This document shows, in pieces, positions 49,901 to 60,372 of a DNA stretch of 64,000 nucleotides. Origin of the DNA: Glebionis coronaria. Taxonomy: Eukaryota; Streptophyta; Magnoliopsida; Asterales; Asteraceae. Location: assembly GCA_025667525.1 (NCBI GenBank), contig CM046876.1, forward strand, positions 481,450,557 to 481,514,556, given 5' to 3'. The translations under genes were made by a program, and so were the position numbers. The notes under the pieces are model-generated. The model did no database searches. It was not told the origin of the DNA and saw only the letters and a list, made by a program, of their open reading frames with translations. How positions within the stretch are numbered: the stretch's first letter is position 1; each line of letters starts with the position of its first letter.

Positions 49901-52593
49901 GGGAGATGGAGGAGAAGGATTGTCTTCTTTGAGAAGGTTTTCAATGAGGCGGAGATCTTCATCCCAATTGGAAGTAGAATCGTCATTGTCTAAATTCACA
50001 TCTCCCATGGTGGCTTCCAAATCTTTCCAAAGGAAATCACTTTCTCCAAATAGAGATAGTGATGAGTCGATAGAGGAAACGGTCTCAACATTGGGAAGAG
50101 AGGTAGGAATACTTTTACAAGCATCTTTGAAGTGTTCTTCACAAGCCTCATCAAGAACGTCAATACAATTAACACTCTCGTATGAATAAGGCTGTTTAGA
50201 AAGCTTTCCCATGTTGAAGACTACTTTATCGTCACCCACTCTCATGATAAGCTCACCGGCTTCAACATCAATGAGAGTGCGACCGGTCCTCAAGAATGGA
50301 CGACCAACAATCAGTGGCACACGAGGGTCCATCTCATAGTCGACGACAACAAAATCAGCAGGAAAAGTGAATTTGTCGACTCCTACAATGACGTCTTCGG
50401 CTATCCCCACTGGATAAGCAACCGTACGGTTGGCCAATTCCAAAGTCATTTTGGTGGGGACTAGCTCTGGGAGAGATAATTGCTTCCAAACACTTAGAGG
50501 CATGAGATTAATACTGGCACCAAGATCGGCTAGGGCCATGCAATTCTCTACTCCCGGGAAATTGCAAGGAATTAAGAAACGACCCGGATCACCAAGCTTG
50601 GTTGGCAATTTCCTTAAGAGCACTGCAGAGCAATTCTCATTAAGTTGGGTGTTGGCAATATCGAGGATCTTTTCCTTGTCGCTCAGAAGATCTTTAAACA
50701 TTTTTGCATATTTAGGCATGTGAGCGAGAGCCTCAGCGAAGGAGATATTGAAATTCAGTTGTTTAAACATTTTAAGGAAGTTCGAAACCTGAATATCATC
50801 CTTGCTCTTTTGCTTCTCTTTCCTCAACCTAGATGGATAAGGTATATTGGAAGAAGAGGAAGGCTTTGGAAGAATAGGATCACTCACATCCTTGGGTGGA
50901 GGAGGGGTAGAAGGAAGAGGTAGAGAAATTGGGGAAGGAGAAGGAGGAGGAATAGGAGCAGGTGACTCGTTCTCCTTAGTCACAACCACCGGTGGAGGTA
51001 TAGGAAGCTCGGGTTCCTTGGTACCTTTACCATTTCGAGTAGTGATTTCTTTCATCTCCCCTCTTGGATTCGCAACGTTGTTACTCGGAAGAGTACCCGA
51101 AGAAGAGGGTTGATTACCTTGGAAGAAACCAGCCATCATGTTCCTCAAGTCATTAGTTTGGCTATCCAACGTGTTTCTCATGTCGGCTCTCAAATCGTTT
51201 CCTTGCTTGACCAAGTCTGCTTTCAAGTTTCGCACTTCCTGTTGGAGATTTTCCACGATCACATCACTGGTCCTCATGTAGGTTGCAACCTCTTGGTGTA
51301 ATGCAGTGGTGGTTTGGTTGGGAGGAGCATTGTATGCGGGTGGTTGATAAGCAGGTTGTTGGTAAACTTGGTTGTTACGTTGAGGTGGTTGTGCTGCTTG
51401 TGAGGAGGGATGTATGGTTGTCGAGGTTGTTGTTGTTGTTGAGGAGGGCGATTAAGGTTTTGTTGTTGGTTTGGGTTGGTAGGAGGAAAACCAGGTGGTG
51501 AAAGATAATTGTTGGAGCGGTAGCTAAGTAAATTTCGGTCACCTTGAGGTCTAGCTTGATAAGCAGGTTGAGGATAGGTGCCATATGCTGCATTCACATT
51601 CTCAGAAGGGTAGTCTTGGGTGGCGGTACAAGTGGTGTAAGAGTGAGGACCACCGCATATCTCACAAGGTTGGCTGACAGCGTTAACTTGAGCGTGTTTA
51701 GCGTTGTTGCTGTTGTTGCTGCTGACGGTGTGGGTGACAAGCGATTCAAGAAGCGTAGTGATTTTGTCCAATCGCTTGTCGCTGTCACTAGTGCTAGCAC
51801 TAGCGACATTGGTCCGAACACTCTTGGTTTGCACACGAGATTTATTCTCAATGATGTCCCAAGCAGCATTGGAAGTCTTAGCCAATAGATTACCCCCCGA
51901 GGCACTGTTCAGTGAATCTTGGTCACTCATGCTTAAACCATTGTAAAAAGTATTAATTTGATGTACTTTGGTAAAACCATGTTGTGGGCATTTTCTTAAA
52001 AGATCTTTAAAGCGATCCCAAGATTCACTGAACGACTCATCGTACTTTTGTTCAAAATTTATGATTTCATTCCGCAAAGCGGTAGTACGAGAGGGTGGGA
52101 AAAAGTAATTGATAAACTTTGTTTCAAAATCCGTCCACGAGAGAATACTCTGTGGCGGTTCCTTAGCAAGCCAATGCCGGGCTTGTCCCTCTAAAGAAAA
52201 GGGAAAAAGTTGTAACCTTATAACCTCTTGTGGAACGCCATTGAATTTGACCGTGTTGGTGAGTTGCAAGAATCTCTTGATGTGGTCGTGTGGATCATCA
52301 ATGGTTCGTCCCAAGAATGGTTGAGCGGAGACCATCTGGATAAAGCCTGATTTTAGCTCGAAATTGTTGGCGGCAATTGGTGGTATAACAATTGGGTCAG
52401 TGTTGCCATCTACATGAGCTTGCAGCAATTCAATCATCGGGCGATTATCTGGAAGGGGCTCATTGTTATTGTTATTGTTCATGTTGTTGAAAGGTGGGTT
52501 GTTGTTGTTATTATTGTTTTGAGGTGGTACACCGGCCATGTCTAAGTGATCGAGAGGCTCGGGCTCTTGATATGACGTGGATCGAGTGCGCAT
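46932..52593 (-). pseudogene. gag-pol: Athila-type gag-pol of element C, disrupted
   Basis: Begins at the ATG at 52593 (MRTRSTSYQEPEP). Gag has an Asn-rich start, a capsid-like domain resembling that of B more than that of A, and a C-X2-C-X3-H-X4-C knuckle. A frameshift near 51390-51430 moves the frame into the 51277-48317 segment, which carries the rest of gag, protease (DLGAS), RT (FMDD) and RNase H. A TGA at 48317-48319 replaces the Arg codon of the conserved DHLSR motif. A 1-bp deletion near 48270 then shifts the frame into 48260-46932, which holds the integrase with its D, D, E residues and C-terminal module. At least three lesions make the copy non-functional, though its RNA could still be copied by proteins of an intact relative. 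Confidence 0.93.
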
Positions 52594-52804
52594 ACACCTG
52601 CAAAAGAACGAACAAAGAAAAACAAAGCAAAAATATTTTTGGTTTTTATTGTGTTTTAATTATTTTTATTTTTATTTTTTTGTATTTTTGAAAATTTTAT
52701 ATTTTTAGTTGTTTTTGAAAATTTTTGTGAAAAAGTAACGTTCACAGGGAACGGATCCCAAAATCCAAGTTCTCACAAAAAACTTTTGATCTTAACGAGA
52801 AGAG
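52594..52804 (-). other. Leader of element C
   Basis: About 0.2 kb, AT-rich. Conserved hairpin at 52739-52753 (arms CGTTC and GAACG) beside GGGATC. Confidence 0.6.
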
Positions 52805-52819
52805 CCGGCAGCGGCGCCA
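52805..52819 (-). other. tRNA-Asp primer-binding site of element C
   Basis: Minus strand TGGCGCCGCTGCCGG, two bases from the 5' LTR; same as in A and B. Confidence 0.88.
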
Positions 52820-52821
52820 TT

Positions 52822-54469
52822 TGATACATTGGTTTTTGTATGGGTTCAATTTTACTCTCAGAATCCTCTCGAATTGATCTCGGCCTTAAGTGGAATGATT
52901 GTTCTTGGTTACTAAATTAAAGGGTTTGGTTTTCTAATCTACTAAATGTTAAATGATCTAAAATGTAAACTTAAATTTTCAAAGTAATTGAATTAATAAC
53001 AATTAATAAAACTTGAATTGAAATTAAAATTAAAATTAAAATTAAAGTTAAAATTAAAGTCACAATAAAGAAACAGGAAGGAAATAGAAACAGTAAGAAA
53101 ACAGTAAAACTACCCAAAAGAAATTGATTCGGAAGATTGAACCTTGATTCGGAACTTTTCACCCGGAAGTCTTCATTCGGAACTTTTTTTTAAAAAAATC
53201 CTTCATTCGGAACTTTCTTCGGAAGTTTGGTCGGAACTTTCACCCGGAACTTTACTCGGAACTTTGGTTCATCCGGAAGTTTTGCTTCATTTGGAACTTT
53301 AGGTTCATCCGGAAGTTACTGTTCATCCGGAACTTTAGACTGACTCGGAAGTTTTGAAAAGGAAACTCATTCGGAACTTTTTGAAAAGAAGTTGATTCGG
53401 AACTTAAGTGTTCATCCGGAACTTTTTACTTCATCCGGAACTTTTAGACAAAAGACTCATTCGGAACTTTTTTACTCATTCGAAACTTATAAACAAAAAT
53501 TCATTCGGAACTTTTAAGGAACATATTCATCCGGAACTTCTTAGTTCATTCGGAAGATGGGTGTTCATCCGGAACTTTGGTGTTCATCCGGAACCTGGGA
53601 ACACAGATACAGTAACTTTACCCGAAGAACAAGGAAACACGATTTTAATCCAAAAATCACCAAGTTTTTCACTAAAATCTTAAAAAAACTAATCACTAAG
53701 CATCTACTAACCATAAACTACAAATACCATCAACAAAAACACAAAACCCAACAACTTTTAAAGATCAAAATCAAGAAAATAGAACTTAAGAACTTAAAGA
53801 GAAAGATGATGATGAACAAGATGAAAAGGAAAGATTAAACAAGAACTTGTATTGATGATTACTGTTTTAACAATCACAAAACAAAGATGAAAATTACAAG
53901 ATTAAAAATCAAAGATCAAGATCACCAAACACCCTAGTGGTGTTGGTGATGAAACGAACTAAAAAGAGAAAAAGGTGGGGGAGAAGAAAACTAAAACTAA
54001 CTGGAAGGAAAGTGTGAGGGGTGGACTATTTATAGGTGTTTCCCTTGGTTGGTGAGTGGGCTTTCTCCCGTTCTTCTTGTCTTCTCGTCTTTTCAGAAAA
54101 GTTGACGTTTTCGATTCTGATTCGGGATTTGTCGTCGATTAAATTCAACTCGTCTTTTAATTTCTTCGTTTAATAGACTTGAGTTTCTTCGACTTGTGTA
54201 AATCTTCCATCTTTGGTCCTTTTCTTCGATAAATCTTCGAATCGGCCCAGTGACTTGCATCTCTTGGACAATAGACTTTATCTTGAGTCCTTTTCTTCAG
54301 TAAAACCCATGCAATCCCATGTTTTCTTCAATAATCATCCGGTTGGCTCTGAAAACACAATAAACACAAAAACCACGCATAATTCCAAACAAATGATATT
54401 AAATATGTGTTTTGGTCTTGTTTTTCTCAGGATTAAGTGGTAAAAGGATGGGTGTTTACACACCTATCA
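52822..54469 (-). repeat. 5' LTR of element C
   Basis: Pair of 43351-45003. TATA-like box at 54027-54034; TTCGGAACTTT cluster at 53130-53600. The right flank is ATAAT. Confidence 0.93.
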
Positions 54470-54474
54470 ATAAT

Positions 54475-55461
54475 TGTATATAGCAACAATTGCATTAAGC
54501 TCATGGAACCGATCCCTTAGACACTCCCATATCAGTCTATCAAGACGAGAGATTTATTAATTTTCGTTACCTCCAGATTATTGGTACATTGCCGTATACC
54601 TGACTTCTCAATACAATATGTTCAAACAGTGTGGAGGTCGGGCCTAAACTTTGGTGACAAGTCCACACAAACTGAACCGGGGCGGCTTCCCCCATAGATC
54701 TATTAATTGTACTAGCGGTTAACCCATCATAGGTTAATTAACGGTCCACAATTGAGGATTTAATAAAGGCAATCACTTAATGCAATTTAAGGCAACCACG
54801 GGTCCATTCATAGAGGGACAAGCATACCATAAAAGACTTGTGTTCTAAGTTTATAAAAACATGTATTCCCCCTCGCGGGTTTTAAAACAATTAAAGTGCA
54901 CAAGCGAGGCTATAGACTCACCTTAGCGATAGTGATAGCGATAACGATAGCGATATCAAACAAGGATAACAATCAAGATAATAGTGACGAGAGTGAAATG
55001 ATGAAATAAGATAAGCCAAGAAACCACGAGCTTCTAACGACGACCTAAAATAAAATGGCACGTCTTAGAAATATAAACGATTAATGTAGGATAATAAATG
55101 ATTTTTTTTAATAAAGGTTTAATAAAAATAATATAGTTATGAAAATTAAATAATATAGTCGGACCAAATTTTAAGATTGTAGGATGAGGAGGGACCAAAA
55201 ATGATACATTGAAAACCTATAATACTACTTTATAAATACCTTTAAAATGATGGACCAATAATGAAAATGTACATTTTAATTGCATGAATATGGCGTGAAA
55301 GAGTTTACTACTTCTTTTCATTTGCAAATTGTATGCATTGTTCTCGTTTTCATCCGACTATTTAGTTTGAAAATTTGAAGCCATTATAGATCATAATACT
55401 AAGTCGATATCGAGTAATACCTCGGCTCCACACTAAAACATGAATGATTCGGAGTCATGAT
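54475..55461 (-). repeat. LTR3 of array H, right part, truncated
   Basis: Resumes the LTR interrupted by element C and matches LTR1 and LTR2 closely, then ends abruptly within 'gagtcatgat'. About half of the LTR is missing. The break coincides with the start of remnant D. Confidence 0.75.
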
Positions 55462-56751
55462 TATAACACCCCCAAATTTATACAACTCAATACAGCGGAA
55501 GACTCGTTGATGTTACGGGATAGTACATTACTCACATCATAGACAACGCATAAAAATCGCGTCGTTTATTAATAAAGCATTTCCATTCATAAATATCAAA
55601 GTTACATCGGTCCCAAGTCATTGTATTTAATACATGTTTTACAAAATATTTGAATGGAAATAAGTATTTAGGTGCGGGCCATGAATTCTTGATGTCTTCC
55701 CGAGAATTACCTACAAGTACCTGAGATAAAGCATGTTAAAAGAAAAGGTCAGCGACAACGCCGAGTGAATTCATAGAGTTTCATAAAATCCATCAATATA
55801 ATATATCAGTATAAGATTATTACTGAAAATCATTTTGTACAAATCATTTTAATAGGCCATGAAATAGCCAAAGTCATTTTATACAAATCCTTATCGAAAA
55901 TCACAATATAGGCATTTGCCTTAAAAATCAGTATACGAGCCAATGTCGTAAAAGCATCATACAATACGTCTTATGACGTTGTATGAAAATAAAAATCGTT
56001 ATATGAATATGGTTATGAAAACCAAAACACGAAGATAATATCAATAGTATGACCCTGTATTGCTAGTCAGGCAATACATCGTAATTCGGAGCGTCTAGTA
56101 GTATTTCGTTAGTTTTGGATTATTATAAGCCGCATGACATTGTTACCTTACTAAACCAACAACGGGTAGCTAACCCGAAACCAATTTTGCCCATCTAAAG
56201 TAGCGTGTCGTCACAAAGGTTACGCTATGGAAATCTTCTCATACATAAATTCGCTTACCAATCAATGTGGCACGACGGGGATCAACCGTCAAGGCGCGAA
56301 CTGGGGTGATCGTCCCCAAATAGTACTATTATATGCACAAGCGTCTACCAAATCCCGATAGTTCACAATTCATGCTAATGGGACTTTTAGTGACATAACC
56401 TAAATTTAATAATCCATTTAATTTCATCTATCGGGTCCTTTAATCATTTATCGGGTCATACAATCGGGTCATTCAATCATTCGGGTCCAAATCAATAAAC
56501 AAACAATCAGGACAAATGATGTCCTAATTTTATAAAAACTAACATGTTATCTCCCTCGCGGGTTTATAAAACATTTATAAAAACATTTAAAAGAGTGCGA
56601 GGCTATGAACTCACGTTGATGTGGGAAGGCGGGTTATCGGCAATTCGGACGTACGGTACGTGCTTCAATCACGGAAACCTAGACAAATAATACTTGTCTT
56701 AGACTCATATCCAATGACTTTATAAAATAACAATTATGTATACATATGATG

Positions 56752-56798
<47 letters not shown>

Positions 56799-57661
56799 AT
56801 GATCAAGGGGGTTTACATATTCTCATTAACTCGTTTTAGTGTTTACGTATTGGTATCTTTTTACTAGTTTACTAGTTTTACCTATTTACGCGTTTTAAGT
56901 CCAATAAACTTATTATAAGTTCTTTAACTTGTATCAATCCATGTTATACTTATATTATCAGTATCTACACTTTACAAGTTGGGCCTAAATGGGTTAAGCC
57001 CAGTAAGTTCTTTTTACAAGTTTTTATCTTATTTAGTCCAATTATTAGTCCAATATGCTTAATTAGCTCGTAAATGTCCGTATTTCTTATAGTTCGGGTT
57101 TTATCGGTTTTTAATTGTATTAGGTACTTATATATCAGTATATGACTTTTATAAACTTTACATTAGACGGGTTTGGTCGTCTAAGTTTTATTTGGCGAAA
57201 AACGTTAATTTTACGGCAGTAGCCGAAAAGTCGTAAAAACCAAGTTTATAGTTTTTATTACTTACAAATATTATTTCATTACCATTTATATAATTTATCC
57301 ATCTAATTAACCTTTTATATATTTATATAAATAAGTTTTATAAGTTAGTGGGTTTTTATTTTTACATTTTATACATTAAAATGTGAGTGCTTATATAATA
57401 ATAATAAACATTAATTTCAAAAATCTGATTTTTATCTTCATGTTCACCATTTTTACCATATCTAGAGTTCTATAATGAATTAGAAGCTCATTTTTGGGTG
57501 ACATGTTCTTCATATTATGTGCTACATTTAACTTAGTTATAGCTACTGCCCATTTTGAGTTTATCATGCCTTAATAGTCCCTACAAAACCGCTTATTCAG
57601 ATTAGACCACATAACTTGTTTTGATCATATCTCACTCATTATTTTGATTCCATTGCATGGC
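55462..57661. mobile_element. LTR-like remnant D (chromovirus-type)
   Basis: Starts TATAACACCCCCAAATTTA, very like the LTR terminus of array H, and shares its layout (an early 'acctgagataaagc' block, later 'gcgaggctatgaactcac'). It also shares a 'atatctagagttcta' block with solo LTR S. No coding frame. The right end and orientation are not fixed and I found no target duplication. Confidence 0.45.
56754..56794. repeat. (TA)n microsatellite
   Basis: About 20 uninterrupted TA units, flanked by GATGAT. Confidence 0.95.
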
Positions 57662-57796
57662 CAACACAATCCTTACCTTAAATCACCCCATAGCTCTTGA
57701 TACCAAATGTAGAATATTGATTCAAAAACTAAAAAATCAACACAATCCTTACCTTAAATCACCCCATAGCTCTTGATACCAAATGTAGAATATTGA
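57662..57796 (-). repeat. Duplicated LTR-end plus PBS segment of element E
   Basis: A 59-bp segment occurs at 57662-57720 and 57738-57796 (period 76). On the minus strand it holds the LTR end TCAATATTCTACA, then TTTGGTATCAAGAGC, a PBS resembling initiator tRNA-Met with one extra A, then the start of a leader. The nearer copy abuts the intact LTR. Confidence 0.75.
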
Positions 57797-58113
57797 TAAC
57801 CTATGAATCTATGAAATGGGTTGATGTTTTCTAGTGAGAGAAACTAGAGAGAGAAAGTGAGAGAAAGTGTGTATGATTTTATTAATATGAAAGTGTAAAG
57901 TGAACAACAACCAACCCCTTTCCATGGTGGAAAGGGGTATTTATACTCCAAGCTTACAATGGGCTTGGGCCGGTCCATGACAAGCCCATGGACCGGTTCT
58001 TACTTAACTTAATAAGTAACTAATAACTATTTGCTAACTACGAGCTATTACAACATAAATCATATTGTGGAGTGACCGATACTTCTAATATACGTTAAAA
58101 CGTATTTCTAACA
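57784..58113 (-). repeat. LTR of copia element E
   Basis: A 330-bp LTR; minus strand starts TGTTAGAAATACG and ends TATTCTACA. TATA box: the minus strand reads TATAAATACC, complementary to about 57950-57959. A palindrome (ATACGTT, AA, AACGTAT) lies at 58090-58105. PPT on its right and PBS on its left. Confidence 0.8.
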
Positions 58114-58127
58114 ATCTCCCCCTAAGG
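58114..58127 (-). other. Polypurine tract of element E
   Basis: Minus strand CTTAGGGGGAGAT abuts the LTR, the same AGGGGGAGAT core as in element F. Confidence 0.75.
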
Positions 58128-58470
58128 GAGGTCACTCCACTTTACAAAGTTCTAAACCTAGCATACTATACTAAGTCTTCGTTCTTTAGCTCGTAGTCTT
58201 TTCTTCTTTTCTTTCTTTTGTTGTGAATATGTTGGTTTGATCTTTTTGGCTTTGACTTGAGAGCATTATTCTTTGGCCTTTCACGTGCGATCTTTGCCTT
58301 TCTTGTGAACTTTGCCTCCTCGTGACTTCATGTTCCACACACTTACGTCTTTTTGTTGAATTCTCGAAAGCTTCAGAGTTTGGTACAGCGGAAGACTTCA
58401 TCTTGTACTTTCTTGAATTTTTGCTGAACTTTGTTGCAAAAGACATAAGCATGTGGGAACGACTTTTACA

Positions 58471-58572
58471 GGTACACCGCAACACCACCGTCTTCACTGG
58501 TACACAGCAACGCCACCGTCTTCAACAGGTACACAGCAACGCCACCGTCTTTAACAGGTACACAGCAACGAC
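58471..58572. repeat. 28-29-bp tandem repeat
   Basis: Nearly four units of GGTACACAGCAACGCCACCG plus about 9 more bases, beginning at 58471, 58499, 58528 and 58557. Confidence 0.9.
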
Positions 58573-58816
58573 ACGAATAAAATGGCTTTGAACATTTTAT
58601 TCTAATTCGGTAGCATTTTACCTCCGGTCGGTGAAGACCGTTGGACGATATTAGATATCGTACCCGTGACGGATAGTTTCAATTAAGTAACTTCCTGACA
58701 GGATTTCGCGGGTAAACCCGTTCTCTTTATTCGACCGTCCAAAGCTGACTGCGAACATAAAGAGTGAATCACTTGGATAAATTATCCTTGTGATTTGAAG
58801 CCGTCAATTCATGAAA

Positions 58817-59208
58817 CCTGGAACAAGTGAATTTCAATTAAGATTTTCACCATCGTTGCTTTCCAGTTGTCACGAGCTCAATTCATAAAGAATCTTGCAC
58901 GTCACCTACCAAGTGCTGTTTGATGTTAACACTAGAAGGATTTCCACTCGTCACTGTGGTCAATAAAGAGTCACTCTGAGCGTTCTGGCAAGATCATATG
59001 ATAATGCGAAGAGGCCTGGAACGAGTTTAAGTTCAATTAAGAATTAAACCACTGTTACCTTCCAGTTTTTCACAAGATTAGTTCTAAAAGAACCGCACGT
59101 GTAACCTACCATGAGCTTGTTTGATGTTGGCTCAAGCAGGATTTCCATCTTCATTGTAATACTTGCGTATTACTCGGATGTTCTGGCAATATTACACGAA
59201 TACTGCGT
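58817..59208. repeat. Diverged 195-bp tandem duplication
   Basis: Copies at about 58817-59010 and 59015-59208 both begin CCTGGAAC. They share TTCAATTAAGA, CCTACCA, TTTGATGTT, AGGATTTCCA and GTTCTGGCAA in the same order, with many differences between. Confidence 0.75.
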
Positions 59209-60372
59209 AGGACTCATGAAAATCTCTTACTTTTCACAGTGTGTGAGAAAGCAAGGAATAAATGGAAAGTGTCCTAATGAGACTTTTGATGATCTCTTGG
59301 CTCTAGACTCGATCGTGCGTTTTGATTTAGTGAGCGATGGCTGGAGAGGAGTGCCACCTTTTCAATACCAGTCTATTCGGAGTGAATAAACCAATAGATA
59401 ACGTGTTGATCTCCGTGTGATTAAAACAAATACCTTTTGAGAGATATTTGAGTTAGCTGGGAAGGGTTGTGCATTGCATCACTGGGTCCATGATGTCTTT
59501 CTTCAATACCGAGAATCATTAGCAAAAATGACCTCAATAGCATATGTATTGACCCGGTTTCTGCCTAAAGTTGTAAGGAGGGCTTCTTTCTTTACACCCT
59601 TTATCTTTACAATTCTTTTTCATTCTTCAACCCCTTCAATGCTTACCAATACGTCATCACTAGCACCTTGTTGTGATTGTTCCAGTGCTAGCTTAAGTAC
59701 TTGGTCGGCATTCAGCTACGTTCACATTCTTTCTCCATCTTTCCTAGGACTTCTAATTCTATCTAGGGAATTGTCCTTGGGAAGATTCCATCGGCTCTGA
59801 TGAATCATTGGACTAAACCTATTCCTACCACCCTTTTGTCACCACATTCGTCGTGAATTAAGCGTGTTTTGGGAAGGAATTGCCACCATGAAAAATCATT
59901 GAAAATCACATAAGGTACTTGTGATATTAAAATCAAAAGTTTTGTACCTTAAGTGTTTTGTTCATCAAAAACGCTCCCCCTTAATACGTGCTTAACACAT
60001 ATTAAGTTGGATTATCGTTAAGTCTTTTTCATCTTTTAGCCAAGTATTACTTAAGTCTCCTTAATCCCATTTTCTCCCCTTATCCAAAATGTTAACCATT
60101 AATATTTGGGATATTGAATGGATTAACCGGTCTTTGGGTAAAAATGAAATCGATGTTTGGCCATAGAACATGTTCATGCTCCCCCTTAAACTAATAAGGG
60201 ATAGTTGTAGTGCTTTAGTATGATATATTTTGAAAGATTTAGAATCTCGTGAGAAATTCTTGAAAAATTATCATACCTTAACACTACATCAAGCCATTTC
60301 AGCACAATATTCACAAATATACATATTCACAATTGAAAACCAATATAAAGTGGACCTGAGATGTACGACCCA

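Larger units (their letters stand above)
43351..54469 (-). mobile_element. Athila-like Ty3/gypsy retrotransposon C, full length but mutated
   Basis: An 11.1-kb minus-strand element flanked by ATAAT (43346-43350 and 54470-54474). It has both LTRs, a tRNA-Asp PBS, gag-pol with several lesions, a non-coding 3' region and a polypurine tract. The LTRs (1653 and 1648 bp) differ at roughly a dozen sites by eye, so it is older than A and B. Pol is very close to that of element A, whereas the capsid part of gag is not. Confidence 0.93.
35902..55461 (-). mobile_element. Tandem array H of a non-autonomous chromovirus-like LTR element
   Basis: Structure along the + strand: LTR1 (35902-38746), interior 1 (38747-39411), LTR2 (39412-42254), interior 2 (42255-42917), LTR3 (42918-43350 continued at 54475-55461, truncated). 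Each interior ends at an initiator-tRNA-Met PBS on the minus strand next to an LTR. The interiors are only about 0.66 kb and non-coding, so the element needs proteins from another source. The LTR-interior-LTR-interior-LTR order points to recombination between copies. Element C is inserted in LTR3. Confidence 0.75.
58128..60372 (-). other. Non-coding spacer of element E with internal repeats
   Basis: Between the extra ORF and the polypurine tract. No frame stands out on either strand; the small plus-strand frames at 58322, 59111 and 59474 are not conserved in codon pattern. It contains a 28-29-bp tandem repeat and a diverged 195-bp tandem duplication, listed separately. Confidence 0.6.

Noticed and set aside
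57662..57796. tRNA gene suggested by tRNA-like 3' end sequence
   Set aside because: Only a 13-bp match to a tRNA end, next to an LTR: a primer-binding site. No cloverleaf could be drawn.
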